A DNA stretch of 64,000 nt from Snuella lapsa (GCF_039539345.1 NZ_BAABCY010000036.1:94143-158142); one strand, 5' to 3'. Numbered from the stretch's first letter, positions 1 through 9,278 are shown. The notes: generated by a model not told the origin, from the letters alone. Program-made: numbers and translations.

Positions 1-1403
1 TTATCGAAAACCTGAAAATACAGCTCGTAAGGCACGCCTGATTGAATGTTTAAGCCGTTAGGAAAAGCACTGATAAATTCAGATATATTTGATTTAGAAA
101 AGGGAATTGACTCAACTTGTTTCTCATTTTCCCTTCCTAAAGGGTAATATACCAATTGCAACTTACTAAATCCATAATCGTCGCTAACCTGACCGTAAAA
201 GTAAAGTGTTTGCAAATCTACACTGTCTTTTACAGCTCTTAACTTGATCTCGGGATATTCATCTTTAACAACATTGATGGCAAAAGCCAAATTCTCGTAA
301 TTGGGCAGCTTTTTGTTACCAGCACTTAAGGTATAGTCAAAATTTGAAAAAACACGCTTAGACGCATTAAAAACAGCATCTTCTTTTAAGGCAAACGAAA
401 CGGTGTCTTTTGCATATAAATGGATAAATTCTGCTGCTTTTGCCCGAAGTTCCCAAGTTACGTTAGTGCCTTCTGGAACTATTGCATTGCCTGTACTCTT
501 AAAACGATCACTAGACTTATTCGTATAAGCCGGATAATCTAAAACCATATCAAAGCTAGTAATAGTAGGTACTTTAACCACTTCTAACAGATGTTGCCTC
601 GATACAACATTGTTGGCCTTAATCCGAAAGTTTATGTCTGATTTAGGGGAGGAAAATTTGAAGGCAAAGCTAGCAACACCTGTTTGTTGCATAATATAAA
701 CCTCGTCGTTATATACAACCTGGACATTTTCCGGAACAATGTCCCCTACTGTCTTAACGTTTAAAGTATAGTCTTTGTTTTCAAGAGCTGTTAAGTCTTT
801 ATTTAAAATTAAAAACTGAAATGGAGCAGGTGGCGAATAAGCTGTCTTATAATGTACGACACGCTCATAGCTGTCGCTAAACCATTTTAAATTACCTGTA
901 AACATAACAGCCAAAATAACAAGGACTGGTATCATTGCGTATTTTAGATACTTTATATTAGCCTTATAATTAATAGCCATCTTAAAAGGTACAGGCTTAA
1001 GCTCTAATGACTTTTGTTCTATACTTGCTAATAACAACTCCGACTCCTCTGAACTTTGGCGCAACTGAAGCACGTTTAACAACTTATCGCTTACTTCAGG
1101 AAAGTGCTTACCAATAATCAACGAAGCCCCTTTATAATCAATCCCCTTCTGCAACTTGAACAATTTTGCCATTGGCAAAACAATAAACTTTGATAATAAC
1201 ACAAGTTCCACCGCTATAAACAACCAAAACAAAAAAGTTCTTGCTAACGGATTCAACCACAGGATATGCTCAACAAACAATGTCAACAAAAAATACAGAA
1301 CACCACTTGCAAAAAACAAAATAGCACCTTTTAGCAATTCGTTTGTGCAATATCGCCTGATAAAACCTTCTAGTTTTTCCTTTATGACACCAAAACTATC
1401 CAT
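1..1403 (-). CDS. DUF4175-like large membrane protein, N-terminal part only
   Basis: The frame is open from an ATG at 1401-1403 to the left edge, so about 467 N-terminal residues are present and the rest lies outside the window. It starts MDSFGVIKEKLEGFIRRYC and has two hydrophobic segments near residues 25-45 and 50-72, then a third near residues 140-160 before a long, beta-rich extracytoplasmic part. This layout fits the large (about 1100 residue) Bacteroidota DUF4175 membrane proteins; that match is from memory of the family. No function is established. It is divergent from gltX, with about 215 bp between the two starts. Confidence is good that it is a real gene and moderate for the family name. 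Confidence 0.7.
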   Translation of the reverse strand, partial: MDSFGVIKEKLEGFIRRYCTNELLKGAILFFASGVLYFLLTLFVEHILWLNPLARTFLFWLFIAVELVLLSKFIVLPMAKLFKLQKGIDYKGASLIIGKHFPEVSDKLLNVLQLRQSSEESELLLASIEQKSLELKPVPFKMAINYKANIKYLKYAMIPVLVILAVMFTGNLKWFSDSYERVVHYKTAYSPPAPFQFLILNKDLTALENKDYTLNVKTVGDIVPENVQVVYNDEVYIMQQTGVASFAFKFSSPKSDINFRIKANNVVSRQHLLEVVKVPTITSFDMVLDYPAYTNKSSDRFKSTGNAIVPEGTNVTWELRAKAAEFIHLYAKDTVSFALKEDAVFNASKRVFSNFDYTLSAGNKKLPNYENLAFAINVVKDEYPEIKLRAVKDSVDLQTLYFYGQVSDDYGFSKLQLVYYPLGRENEKQVESIPFSKSNISEFISAFPNGLNIQSGVPYELYFQVFD

Positions 1404-1502
1404 TCCTTAAACAAATTGACTCTACTTATAAAAGTTAATATCATTATAACTTACTAAACTACAATTTTATTTAGTACGCTTATTATAATTATGTGTTAAT
1501 TG

Positions 1503-1510
1503 TATCTTTG
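1503..1510 (+). promoter_or_regulatory. Bacteroidota -7 box upstream of gltX
   Basis: TATCTTTG matches the TAnnTTTG -7 consensus. No good -33 TTTG is seen at the usual 19-nt spacing, so this is a half-supported promoter. It would give a leader of about 100 nt before gltX. Confidence 0.4.
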
Positions 1511-1618
1511 CAACCAAATTACTGGGAGCAACTTTCACCATAACATAAGGTAACGCCTCCAGAATTTCTATATTCGTCCGTTAACTAAACTTAACATAAG
1601 ATAAAAACTAGATCAAAC

Positions 1619-3133
1619 ATGACCAAAAACGTTCGCGTGCGGTTTGCACCAAGTCCAACAGGCCCACTACATATTGGCGGTGTTAGAACTGCCTTATTCA
1701 ACTATTTATTCGCCAAAAAACACAATGGTAAATTTATTCTAAGAATTGAGGATACAGATCAAAACAGGTATGTTCCGGGCGCCGAAGACTACATTATAGA
1801 GGCCTTAAACTGGTGTAACATTCCATTTGATGAGGGACCTGGAAAAAACGAAACATTTGGCCCCTACCGTCAGAGCGAGCGTAAAGATCTTTATAAAGCT
1901 TACGCCGAAAAATTAATTGCCTCCGGCGATGCTTACTATGCATTTGACACGGCTGAAAGTCTTGATTTTCACAGAAAAGACCACGAATTGAAAGGAAAAA
2001 CGTTTATTTACAACTGGCATAATCGCATGAAACTAAACAACTCCTTATCGCTTTCAGAAGCTGATGTGAAGTCTAAACTAGATGCTGGAGATGATTATGT
2101 AATACGTTTTAAATCCCCACAGGATGAGATACTCCACCTAAAAGACCTTATTCGAGGAGATATAAAAATAGACACCAATATTTTAGACGATAAAGTACTT
2201 TTTAAAAGCGATGGGATGCCCACTTACCATCTTGCCAATATAGTAGATGACCATTTAATGGAAATATCACATGTTATTCGTGGCGAAGAATGGTTGCCTT
2301 CTTTAGCATTGCATCAGCAACTATATACCGCTTTTGGATGGGAAGCTCCCCAATTTGCTCATTTACCTCTCATACTAAAACCAACGGGCAAAGGAAAATT
2401 AAGCAAGCGTGATGGTGATAAATTAGGGTTTCCAGTGTTCCCTCTTCAATGGCAGGATCCAAAAACCCAAGATATTTCTAGAGGCTATAGAGAAGATGGC
2501 TATTTTGCCGATGCCATGATTAATTTTCTTGCCTTTTTAGGATGGAACCCTGGTACCGAACAAGAAATTTTTAGCTTGGACGAACTCATTGAAACTTTCG
2601 ATTTAAGCCGTGTTAATAAATCGGGGGCTCGCTTTGACCCCGATAAGATTAAGTGGTTTAATCACCACTATATGCAAGAACAAAGCAATGACAACCTGGC
2701 TCAAGCTTTTAAGTCACAACATACGGCTTTGACCGATATAGATGTTAATTATATAGCTTTAGTTGTTGGCCTTGTTAAAGAACGTGCCAATTTTGTTAGC
2801 GACTTTTGGGATTTATGTCATTATTTCTTTCAAGCTCCCAAAACTTACGATGAAAAAGCAGCCAAAAAAGCCTTAAAAGAAGAAACTCCAAAACTGATGA
2901 CCGAGGTAATAGCACTCATTGATTCAGTTGGAGATGATTATAATGCTGAAAGTCTTCAATCTGTTATTAAAGGCTGGATCAGCTCTAACGAAATAGGTTT
3001 TGGGAAAATTATGATGCCGTTACGTTTGGCTTTAGTTGGAGCTTTACAAGGACCAGATGTATTCGACATTATGTACTTAATCGGCAAAGATGAAACCATA
3101 AAGCGCATCGAAGCAATGATGCACCAATTATAA
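1619..3133 (+). CDS. gltX: Glutamyl-tRNA synthetase
   Basis: A 504-residue class I aminoacyl-tRNA synthetase that charges tRNA-Glu with glutamate in the cytoplasm. The N-terminus carries the signature PSPTGPLHIGGVRTALFNYL (residues 11-30, with the HIGH-type motif HIGG), and the KMSKS-type motif KLSKRDG lies near residues 259-265. Length is normal for bacterial GltX. A separate glnS is present 4 kb away, so glutamine charging does not need to go through misacylated Glu-tRNA-Gln. The ATG start sits just before the conserved VRVRFAPSPTG strand, leaving little choice. It is convergent with the outer-membrane protein gene at 3163. Confidence 0.98.
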   Translation: MTKNVRVRFAPSPTGPLHIGGVRTALFNYLFAKKHNGKFILRIEDTDQNRYVPGAEDYIIEALNWCNIPFDEGPGKNETFGPYRQSERKDLYKAYAEKLIASGDAYYAFDTAESLDFHRKDHELKGKTFIYNWHNRMKLNNSLSLSEADVKSKLDAGDDYVIRFKSPQDEILHLKDLIRGDIKIDTNILDDKVLFKSDGMPTYHLANIVDDHLMEISHVIRGEEWLPSLALHQQLYTAFGWEAPQFAHLPLILKPTGKGKLSKRDGDKLGFPVFPLQWQDPKTQDISRGYREDGYFADAMINFLAFLGWNPGTEQEIFSLDELIETFDLSRVNKSGARFDPDKIKWFNHHYMQEQSNDNLAQAFKSQHTALTDIDVNYIALVVGLVKERANFVSDFWDLCHYFFQAPKTYDEKAAKKALKEETPKLMTEVIALIDSVGDDYNAESLQSVIKGWISSNEIGFGKIMMPLRLALVGALQGPDVFDIMYLIGKDETIKRIEAMMHQL

Positions 3134-3139
3134 CAACCC

Positions 3140-3213
3140 TTTAAAGGCAATCTGTCTTTTGGTTAAAAGCAAAACATCGCACCAAAAACCAACATAGACT
3201 GATTGCCTTTAAA
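3140..3213. repeat. Long inverted repeat spanning a convergent gene end
   Basis: The arm at 3140-3157 (TTTAAAGGCAATCTGTCT) and the arm at 3196-3213 (AGACTGATTGCCTTTAAA) are reverse complements at 17 of 18 positions, with 38 nt between them. The right arm is coding sequence of the outer-membrane protein; the left arm lies in the short gap after gltX. It could fold into a hairpin in either transcript, but no U-run follows, so it is not a textbook terminator. Confidence 0.7.
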
Positions 3214-3849
3214 ACTCTCGTTTTCAGATTCAAGCCCTTCTTGAGTATTTAACTTTTTTAATATATTGGTAAACCCATAAATGTACTGCGCCTTTAATTT
3301 AAAATTTTTAATTCCTGCTGTAGCCCCTACTACACCATTAAAGTTTACCTTAGAAATATTAGCAATGTCGGTAGCAGATACATTGGCAAAATCGTTTATA
3401 AAATAACTTTCCTGACTTTTATCCTTTAGTTCCAGTTTGCCGTTGTATTGAACCATAGGCCCTGCATCTATAGTAAAATAGTTTCCTGCGAGCTTTATGT
3501 GTCCCAATAAAGCCAACTGAGCCGCAAAAAGTTTATACTCAATAAAGGTTTCTTCAGAATTAACTAAATCTTGATTTGTACGCCCTAAAATATGGATATA
3601 ATTTTCAGATAACTGCATTCCATAGCTCATATTATACCATCTATGAGGAATATCGACCGTAGCAGACAACCCTCCCAAAAAGCCATCTCCTTGTTTCGTT
3701 ACAAAATTGTCCGTTTGAATATCAAACTTTGTAAGTCCTCCAAAAATACCTATCCCATTCGTTATGGCATATGTTTTATGCTGTGAAAAACTTTTTGTAA
3801 CAAAACCCATAGTTAGTGCTACTAATAAAATGTAATGCTTAAATTTCAT
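3163..3849 (-). CDS. Outer-membrane beta-barrel protein, about 228 aa
   Basis: From the ATG at 3849 the product begins MKFKHYILLVALTMGFVTKSFSQ, a clean signal peptide with cleavage expected after SFSQ. An upstream in-frame ATG (3891) would add 14 polar residues before it, so I prefer 3849. The mature part is built of alternating hydrophobic/polar strands with glycines (IGIFGGLTKFDIQ, FNGVVGATAGIKNFKLKAQYIYG) and ends in a terminal phenylalanine (MLVFGAMFCF), as in outer-membrane barrels of about eight strands. No specific family is recognised. It stands alone between the convergent gltX and the divergent SPFH gene. Confidence 0.75.
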   Translation of the reverse strand: MKFKHYILLVALTMGFVTKSFSQHKTYAITNGIGIFGGLTKFDIQTDNFVTKQGDGFLGGLSATVDIPHRWYNMSYGMQLSENYIHILGRTNQDLVNSEETFIEYKLFAAQLALLGHIKLAGNYFTIDAGPMVQYNGKLELKDKSQESYFINDFANVSATDIANISKVNFNGVVGATAGIKNFKLKAQYIYGFTNILKKLNTQEGLESENESFKGNQSMLVFGAMFCF

Positions 3850-4035
3850 ATGTTTATTTTTTATTGCATTTTCAATGGTCAGATGCAACATCCATATAAT
3901 TACAATGTTGTGCTACAATATTTTTAGTCATGGATGTTTCATTGGTTAATTTTTTGGTTATCTAAAGCAGTGCATACTGTCTGATAAACCTCAAATATAG
4001 TATAAATTTATATCTTAATTTTTTAAACAGCTATT

Positions 4036-4968
4036 ATGAACTACTACTTTATTCCTATTATTCTGATTGGGTTAATTATTTTAATCTCATCTTTTTTCAT
4101 TGTAAAACAGCAAACGGCCGGCATTATTGAACGTTTCGGGAAATTTCAAAGTATTCGCCATTCAGGTCCTCAATTTAAAATCCCATTGGTTGATAGAATT
4201 GCAGGTCGATTAAGCCTAAAAATCCAACAGTTGGATGTTATTATAGAAACCAAAACATTGGATGACGTGTTTGTACGCTTAAAAGTTTCGGTACAATACA
4301 AAGTAATAAGAGACAAAGTATACGATGCCTTTTATAAGCTTGATTATCCACACGATCAAATAACAAGTTATGTCTTTGACGTGGTACGCGCCGAAGTTCC
4401 CAAAATGAAGCTGGATGATGTGTTTGTTAAAAAAGACGACATCGCACTTGCTGTAAAAGCAGAGCTTAACGATGCTATGCTGGATTACGGTTTTGACATA
4501 ATAAAGACCCTTGTCACCGATATTGACCCAGACCCACAGGTAAAAGAAGCCATGAACCGCATTAATGCTTCGGAACGTGAAAAAATTGCTGCTCAATTTG
4601 AAGGTGATGCTGCTCGTATCTTAATTGTTGAAAAAGCAAAGGCAGAAGCAGAAAGCAAACGTTTGCAAGGTCAGGGTATTGCAGACCAACGTCGTGAAAT
4701 TGCACGGGGTCTTGAGGAATCTGTAGATGTATTAAACCGTGTGGGTATTAATTCGCAAGAAGCATCGGCTTTAATAGTTGTTACACAACATTACGATACC
4801 CTGCAAGCTATTGGAGGTGAAACAAACAGCAACTTAATACTTTTGCCTAATTCGCCACAAGCAGGCAGTAATATGCTTAACGACATGGTCGCTAGTTTCA
4901 CGGCTAGCAACCAAATTGGTGAAGCCATGAAAGACGCTAAGCAAAATAAAAAAGACAACAAAGATTAA
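4036..4968 (+). CDS. SPFH/band-7 (stomatin/prohibitin-like) membrane protein
   Basis: A 310-residue protein with one N-terminal transmembrane helix (residues 3-24), a band-7 domain beginning VKQQTAGIIERFGKFQSI and running to about residue 185, and a long charged helix (about 180-235, SEREKIAAQFEGDAARILIV and AEAESKRLQGQGIADQRREI) typical of oligomerising SPFH proteins. The C-terminal tail is Asn/Lys rich. This is the QmcA/stomatin-like group, which forms large membrane-anchored rings linked to membrane microdomains and protease control; the exact role here is unknown. A bidirectional hairpin terminator follows directly. Confidence 0.9.
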   Translation: MNYYFIPIILIGLIILISSFFIVKQQTAGIIERFGKFQSIRHSGPQFKIPLVDRIAGRLSLKIQQLDVIIETKTLDDVFVRLKVSVQYKVIRDKVYDAFYKLDYPHDQITSYVFDVVRAEVPKMKLDDVFVKKDDIALAVKAELNDAMLDYGFDIIKTLVTDIDPDPQVKEAMNRINASEREKIAAQFEGDAARILIVEKAKAEAESKRLQGQGIADQRREIARGLEESVDVLNRVGINSQEASALIVVTQHYDTLQAIGGETNSNLILLPNSPQAGSNMLNDMVASFTASNQIGEAMKDAKQNKKDNKD

Positions 4969-4993
4969 CTAATGCCTTTTTAATACGGAAAGC

Positions 4994-5037
4994 AAAAAGC
5001 GACTTGATAAAAACAATTTTTTAAACGGTTGCTTTTT
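4994..5037. terminator. Bidirectional intrinsic terminator
   Basis: AAAAAGCGAC (4994-5003) pairs with GTTGCTTTTT (5028-5037), with one G-U pair, and ends in a T-run on plus and an equivalent T-run on minus. It separates the SPFH gene from the convergent small gene at 5041. Confidence 0.65.
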
Positions 5038-5040
5038 TGT

Positions 5041-5247
5041 TTACTCGTGTTCTCCTTTATAGTCTCTTAAAAGACGCTCTAAAGTATCTAAATACTCATC
5101 CATAGAATCCGCATCGATATTAGGATGCGCTTCGTTAGGAATAGTCATTGGGTTTTCATCCAGATACTTATATAGTCCTGGATAATTTGTTTCTATTTCC
5201 CTCGTTAGCTTTGATATTTTTGACAGTATTTCTTCTGAAGATCCCAT
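5041..5247 (-). CDS. Small conserved acidic protein, 68 aa
   Basis: From the ATG at 5247 the product starts MGSSEEILSKISKLTREIE and is predicted largely helical, soluble and acidic, with no signal peptide. An in-frame ATG at 5268 would add MFLKGYI. The central run YPGLYKYLDENPMTIPN resembles a family of uncharacterised short proteins that I recall from flavobacterial genomes; I know of no function. It lies alone between two terminator-like hairpins, which suggests its own transcript. Being a real gene is supported by the flanking terminators and by a protein-like composition. Confidence 0.65.
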   Translation of the reverse strand: MGSSEEILSKISKLTREIETNYPGLYKYLDENPMTIPNEAHPNIDADSMDEYLDTLERLLRDYKGEHE

Positions 5248-5332
5248 AATATACCCTTTTAAAAACATTAGCCTTAAATTACTAAAAATAAAGCACTTAT
5301 TAAAGATATTTCACAATCGTTCGAAAGTTTGA

Positions 5333-5354
5333 CTAAAAGCAGCTCAGCTTTTAG
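5333..5354 (-). terminator. Hairpin after the acetyltransferase gene
   Basis: CTAAAAGC (5333-5340) and GCTTTTAG (5347-5354) form a perfect 8-bp stem with a 6-nt loop downstream of the minus-strand gene at 5431. No strong U-run follows on the minus strand, so termination is uncertain. Confidence 0.35.
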
Positions 5355-5430
5355 ATAAAAGAAGTTAGGCTAAGGGACTATTTAAATTTCCCTTTCTGTT
5401 TTCTCACAAAAGCTTTGGATGCTAGTGAAG

Positions 5431-6585
5431 TTATTTAAAAGGGTGCCGTTCATTCCAGTTTTGTTTAGGGTTCATTAACCGAAAAATCAGCTTTAAAACC
5501 ATATTCATAACTCCGTTTGTATGCTTTAAATACACTACCATGGCTTTAGGCTCTGCTCCTACCGAACTTTTAATTTCCATAGCCGTTCTGGCGTAAACAA
5601 CTGTAGAGAACTTGTTTTCGATGGCATACTGAGCCATATCATACAGCATATTCAAATACAACTGATTGGGGTATTGATGCGCTTTGTCGTAGCCTAAAAA
5701 ATAGGTTTCAAGGTCACTATTATTCAGCAGTAGTGTATAAAAACCGACAAGCTCATTGTCGATGTAATAACCAAATATTTTAAACCTTTTTCCTAATTGT
5801 AATTTTAAACTGTAGAAATGATTGTCTGGCAATAAAAACGTATTAAACTTGGCGTTATTAGACACGTTTAAGTACAGTTCATGCAGTCTTGGTCCTTCTT
5901 TATAAACTGCTTCCAGACTCAATTCTTCAATAAGAATAGCATTAAATTTCTTTCTAGCCCGTTTAAAGCGGTCTCGGTACTTCTTTGTCATACTACCCAC
6001 GTAATCCCCAAGGGTTTGCCACTGGAGCCTAACTGGCATAATCATATTGGGCTGCACTGCTATTTTGTACAACATCTGTTTCTTAAAAAAGTGCTTCTCA
6101 AGATGAATGGAATCCTCTAAAAAATAATCTTTCCATAAAAAGGCCCTAATCTTTTTGTTCTGGGTTGTTTTAATTTCTTTTTTAAGTGAATTTAAAGCTC
6201 CTGAAACCGCATTTAAATAAGCAGCCGTATCTATTTTGTCCTTTAAGTAAAAAATACCGTGCTGTCCGGTATGGGTTAAATTACCAACAACCAAAATATT
6301 TCCTTTTAACACCTTTGAAACAATATCCTGAACAAGCTCTTTTATACAAGACACTTTCGTTTTCCTAAACATATCCTTTAGATACAACTGTACCCGTTGC
6401 ACAATTGCCCCCCCAACAAGGTCTTTATCTTTAAAGACTCCTATATAAAACAGTTGTATGTTGCTAGGCGAAGCTTCTTCGAGAGCCTTTAAATAACTTG
6501 TCTGTAAAAGAACATCATGTTCAACAAGGCTATTCCATGTACTGGGAAGCTCTTTGAAAGAATAATAAATACGATATGTTTCCAA
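5431..6585 (-). CDS. GNAT-fold acyltransferase of the FemAB/BioF2-like group
   Basis: A 384-residue protein whose second half (about residues 180-345) looks like a GNAT fold of the Acetyltransf_6/BioF2-like type: MTKKYRDRFKRARKKFN, then RFKIFGYYIDNELVGFYTLL, then YFLGYDKAHQYPNQLYLNML. FemAB-related proteins of this sort move amino-acyl or acyl groups onto cell-wall or lipid acceptors; the substrate here is unknown. No ATG is available: the frame opens with TTG at 6585 (upstream stop three codons before, next Met about residue 72), and the N-terminal residues look like real protein, so a TTG start is likely. Two copies of TTTATTGGAAA flank this start. Confidence 0.7.
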   Translation of the reverse strand: METYRIYYSFKELPSTWNSLVEHDVLLQTSYLKALEEASPSNIQLFYIGVFKDKDLVGGAIVQRVQLYLKDMFRKTKVSCIKELVQDIVSKVLKGNILVVGNLTHTGQHGIFYLKDKIDTAAYLNAVSGALNSLKKEIKTTQNKKIRAFLWKDYFLEDSIHLEKHFFKKQMLYKIAVQPNMIMPVRLQWQTLGDYVGSMTKKYRDRFKRARKKFNAILIEELSLEAVYKEGPRLHELYLNVSNNAKFNTFLLPDNHFYSLKLQLGKRFKIFGYYIDNELVGFYTLLLNNSDLETYFLGYDKAHQYPNQLYLNMLYDMAQYAIENKFSTVVYARTAMEIKSSVGAEPKAMVVYLKHTNGVMNMVLKLIFRLMNPKQNWNERHPFK

Positions 6586-6608
6586 TAAACTAGTTTATTT
6601 CCAATAAA

Positions 6609-6639
6609 AAAGACCGAAAGAGAAAACCTTTCAGTCTTT
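6609..6639 (-). terminator. Intrinsic terminator of the DUF1761 gene
   Basis: On the minus strand AAAGACTGAAAG pairs with CTTTCGGTCTTT (one G-U pair, 7-nt loop) and is followed by more T residues. It lies about 24 bp after the DUF1761 stop codon. Confidence 0.75.
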
Positions 6640-6662
6640 AAATATGCTAAAAAATTACAAAA

Positions 6663-7145
6663 TTATTTCCATCCACAAACAATAGCTCCCATAATAGCTA
6701 ATGTTACAATCCAATATCCACTGTTTATTAAAATATATTTAGTGCCTCTACGCTCAAACAGCGCATTGGTTCCAATTATTGGTAAGGCTATAAAAATACC
6801 TGCAATAACACCATGCAACGCACCATGCTTAAAGGTTCTAAACGCATCTCCATAATCTTCCATAAACGCTGCAAACGACGGCAATGCGTTTTCTACATCG
6901 CCCCCAACCATACTTATGGCTCCAGTTTGATGAATGGCTAAGAACTGAATGGCGAAGGCTAATAAGAAAGCAAAGATGAAAGCCAAAATGAAAATCTTTG
7001 CCATATTAGCGCCTTTCATTTTCTCTTCTGTCATATCTGCTGCTTGCATCCAAGCATTACCAAATACTTTTGGATTGTACCAAATAAATCCCATTACCAA
7101 AGCAGAAACTGCTGAAGCTAAGAGTGCTAAAAAATTAATTTCCAT
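6663..7145 (-). CDS. DUF1761 family membrane protein
   Basis: A 160-residue integral membrane protein with four hydrophobic segments (about residues 5-23, 50-72, 108-128, 138-158). The N-terminal ALVMGFIWYNPKVFGNAWMQ, with its WYNPxxFG pattern followed by a charged stretch (ADMTEEKMKGANM), is what I recall of DUF1761 proteins. No function is established. It is preceded by an 80-bp gap from glnS on the same strand and followed by a strong terminator. Confidence 0.8.
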   Translation of the reverse strand: MEINFLALLASAVSALVMGFIWYNPKVFGNAWMQAADMTEEKMKGANMAKIFILAFIFAFLLAFAIQFLAIHQTGAISMVGGDVENALPSFAAFMEDYGDAFRTFKHGALHGVIAGIFIALPIIGTNALFERRGTKYILINSGYWIVTLAIMGAIVCGWK

Positions 7146-7228
7146 AATTAAAAATGTTTAGTTAGTAAGCTAAATGTAATAAAATTTACCTTACACACAC
7201 CATCTTACCTTTTTGAAAATCAACATTT

Positions 7229-9250
7229 TTATAAAATATTTTTGGCTTCGGCTACCAAAATATCATTTTTATCTTCTAACGCTATGGTGATAAATTTGTG
7301 AATTTCATCATTGTTTCCAAGCCCTCTTTTTAACAAAACACCGAGCACTATAGTCGTTGCTATTCGTGTCCCTACTTTTTTAAGGGCAGTATTAAATAAA
7401 GGCTTTAATTCCTCGTAACTTACCTGTTTTGCCAATTCTTGAATTTCGGCCTTTACTTTCTGTTGCTTCTCATCTGGCAAATTAGTATACTTTTTACCTA
7501 ACTGCTGAATAACATCTATTGCTTTTCTCTTAGGCTGTACTTTTTTAACTTGCGGTTTATTGGGTTCTTCTTTAGGCTTCTGCTTAGCCCAAGTATCTCT
7601 TAGACCAACCGTTTTGTTAAATATTAAGTTACCCGAAGAGGCATCATCATCAACATTAAAATACCCCAAACGCTGAAACTGAAAACGCTCTCCTACTCTC
7701 GCATCTTTTAAACTTGGCTCCACAAAAGCCTCGATTAGCCTTAAAGACTTGGGGTTTAAGAAATCCATAAAATCTTTGTCCTGATGACTATCTGGAGCCT
7801 CATCCATAAACAACCTGTCATATTCCCTTACTTCTGCTTTTAAGGCATGCTGGATAGAGACCCAATGCAGTGTCCCCTTTACTTTTCGTAAACTTGCTTC
7901 TGTCCCACTTCCACTTAGTGTGTCTTCATCATATACACAATGGATTTCCAAAATATTACCATCGGCATCTTTAACAACACCCTCACCTTTAATTATATAA
8001 GCATTTTTTAATCGTACTTCCTTTCCTAAAGTCAAACGGAAATATTTACTATTGGCTTCTTCCTTAAAATCATCCCTTTCAATATACAATTCGCGAGAAA
8101 AAGGAACCTTTCTATAACCTGCACTTTCGTCCTCAGGATTATTTTCTGCATCCAACCACTCCTCTTTTCCTTCTGGATAATTAGTAATAACGAGCTTAAT
8201 AGGGTCCATAACTGCCATAACCCTTGGAGCCGTTTTATTTAAATCTTCTCGAATGCAGAATTCTAAAAGAGAAACATCAATTACATTATCGCGTTTGGCC
8301 ACACCTACACGTTCTACAAAGTGTCGAATCGCTCTGGGTGTATACCCTCGGCGTCTCAATCCTGAGATAGTAGGCATTCTTGGGTCGTCCCATCCGTTTA
8401 CTATACCTTGCTCAACCAATTGAAGCAATTTACGCTTGCTCATTATGGTGTAACTTAAGTTTAAACGTGCAAACTCTCGTTGCTTTGGCCTAAGCTTATT
8501 AACATCGACTATTTGATCTAAAAACCAATCGTAAAGTTCCCGGTGAGGTTTAAACTCTAAAGAACATAAAGAATGTGAGATTTGTTCAATATAATCGCTC
8601 TCACCATGTGTCCAATCGTACATCGGGTATATGCACCAATCATTTCCAGTTCTATGATGGTGTTTTTTTAATATCCTGTACATAATAGGATCTCGCATTA
8701 GCATATTAGGATGCTTCATATCGATTTTTGCACGTAATATGTGTGCTCCTTCCTCGAACTCTCCTTGCTTCATACGTTCGAACAAATCCAAATTTTCTTC
8801 TATACTTCTATTTCTATATGGACTATCTACACCGTGCTGGGTAGGTGTTCCTTTTTGTTCAGCCATAGCCTCACTAGATTGGGAATCTACGTAGGCTTTT
8901 CCTTTTTTAATAAGGCTAATTGCCCAATCGTAAAGCTGTTGAAAATAATCCGATGAAAACAACTCCTTGTCCCAGGTATATCCTAGCCATGCAACATCAT
9001 TCTTTATAGCATCTACATATTCCTGTTCTTCCTTTGCCGGATTCGTATCGTCAAAACGAAGATTTACTGGGGCATTATACTTTTCGCCTAAACCAAAACT
9101 AATTCCTATTGCCTTAGTATGTCCTATATGCAAATACCCATTGGGTTCTGGTGGAAATCGAAAACGCAATTCATTATTCGATAAACCATTGGCTAAATCT
9201 TCTTCGATAATTTGCTCTAAAAAATTGAGCGATCTATTGTCATTCTCCAT
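7229..9250 (-). CDS. glnS: Glutaminyl-tRNA synthetase with C-terminal extension
   Basis: A 673-residue class I synthetase charging tRNA-Gln. It shows PPEPNGYLHIGHTKAIG (HIGH motif) near residues 30-46, the GlnRS-specific block DPRMPTISGLRRRGYTP, and the KMSKS-type motif TIMSKRKLL. Catalytic and anticodon-binding parts end near residue 560. A Lys/Pro-rich linker (about 565-580) leads to a helical tail of roughly 100 residues ending VAEAKNIL. Such longer forms are often labelled GlnRS/YqeY fusions, though I cannot confirm YqeY homology by eye. I chose ATG 9250 because the earlier in-frame ATG at 9364 adds an implausible hydrophobic leader and lies upstream of a -7 box at 9271-9278. Confidence 0.95.
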   Translation of the reverse strand: MENDNRSLNFLEQIIEEDLANGLSNNELRFRFPPEPNGYLHIGHTKAIGISFGLGEKYNAPVNLRFDDTNPAKEEQEYVDAIKNDVAWLGYTWDKELFSSDYFQQLYDWAISLIKKGKAYVDSQSSEAMAEQKGTPTQHGVDSPYRNRSIEENLDLFERMKQGEFEEGAHILRAKIDMKHPNMLMRDPIMYRILKKHHHRTGNDWCIYPMYDWTHGESDYIEQISHSLCSLEFKPHRELYDWFLDQIVDVNKLRPKQREFARLNLSYTIMSKRKLLQLVEQGIVNGWDDPRMPTISGLRRRGYTPRAIRHFVERVGVAKRDNVIDVSLLEFCIREDLNKTAPRVMAVMDPIKLVITNYPEGKEEWLDAENNPEDESAGYRKVPFSRELYIERDDFKEEANSKYFRLTLGKEVRLKNAYIIKGEGVVKDADGNILEIHCVYDEDTLSGSGTEASLRKVKGTLHWVSIQHALKAEVREYDRLFMDEAPDSHQDKDFMDFLNPKSLRLIEAFVEPSLKDARVGERFQFQRLGYFNVDDDASSGNLIFNKTVGLRDTWAKQKPKEEPNKPQVKKVQPKRKAIDVIQQLGKKYTNLPDEKQQKVKAEIQELAKQVSYEELKPLFNTALKKVGTRIATTIVLGVLLKRGLGNNDEIHKFITIALEDKNDILVAEAKNIL

Positions 9251-9270
9251 GTAACTTCTAATGATTTGGG

Positions 9271-9278
9271 CAAAATTA
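9271..9278 (-). promoter_or_regulatory. -7 box for glnS
   Basis: On the minus strand TAATTTTG matches TAnnTTTG about 20 nt before the glnS ATG at 9250. A CAAA on plus lies 15 nt further, shorter than the usual 19-nt spacing. It supports the 9250 start. Confidence 0.4.
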
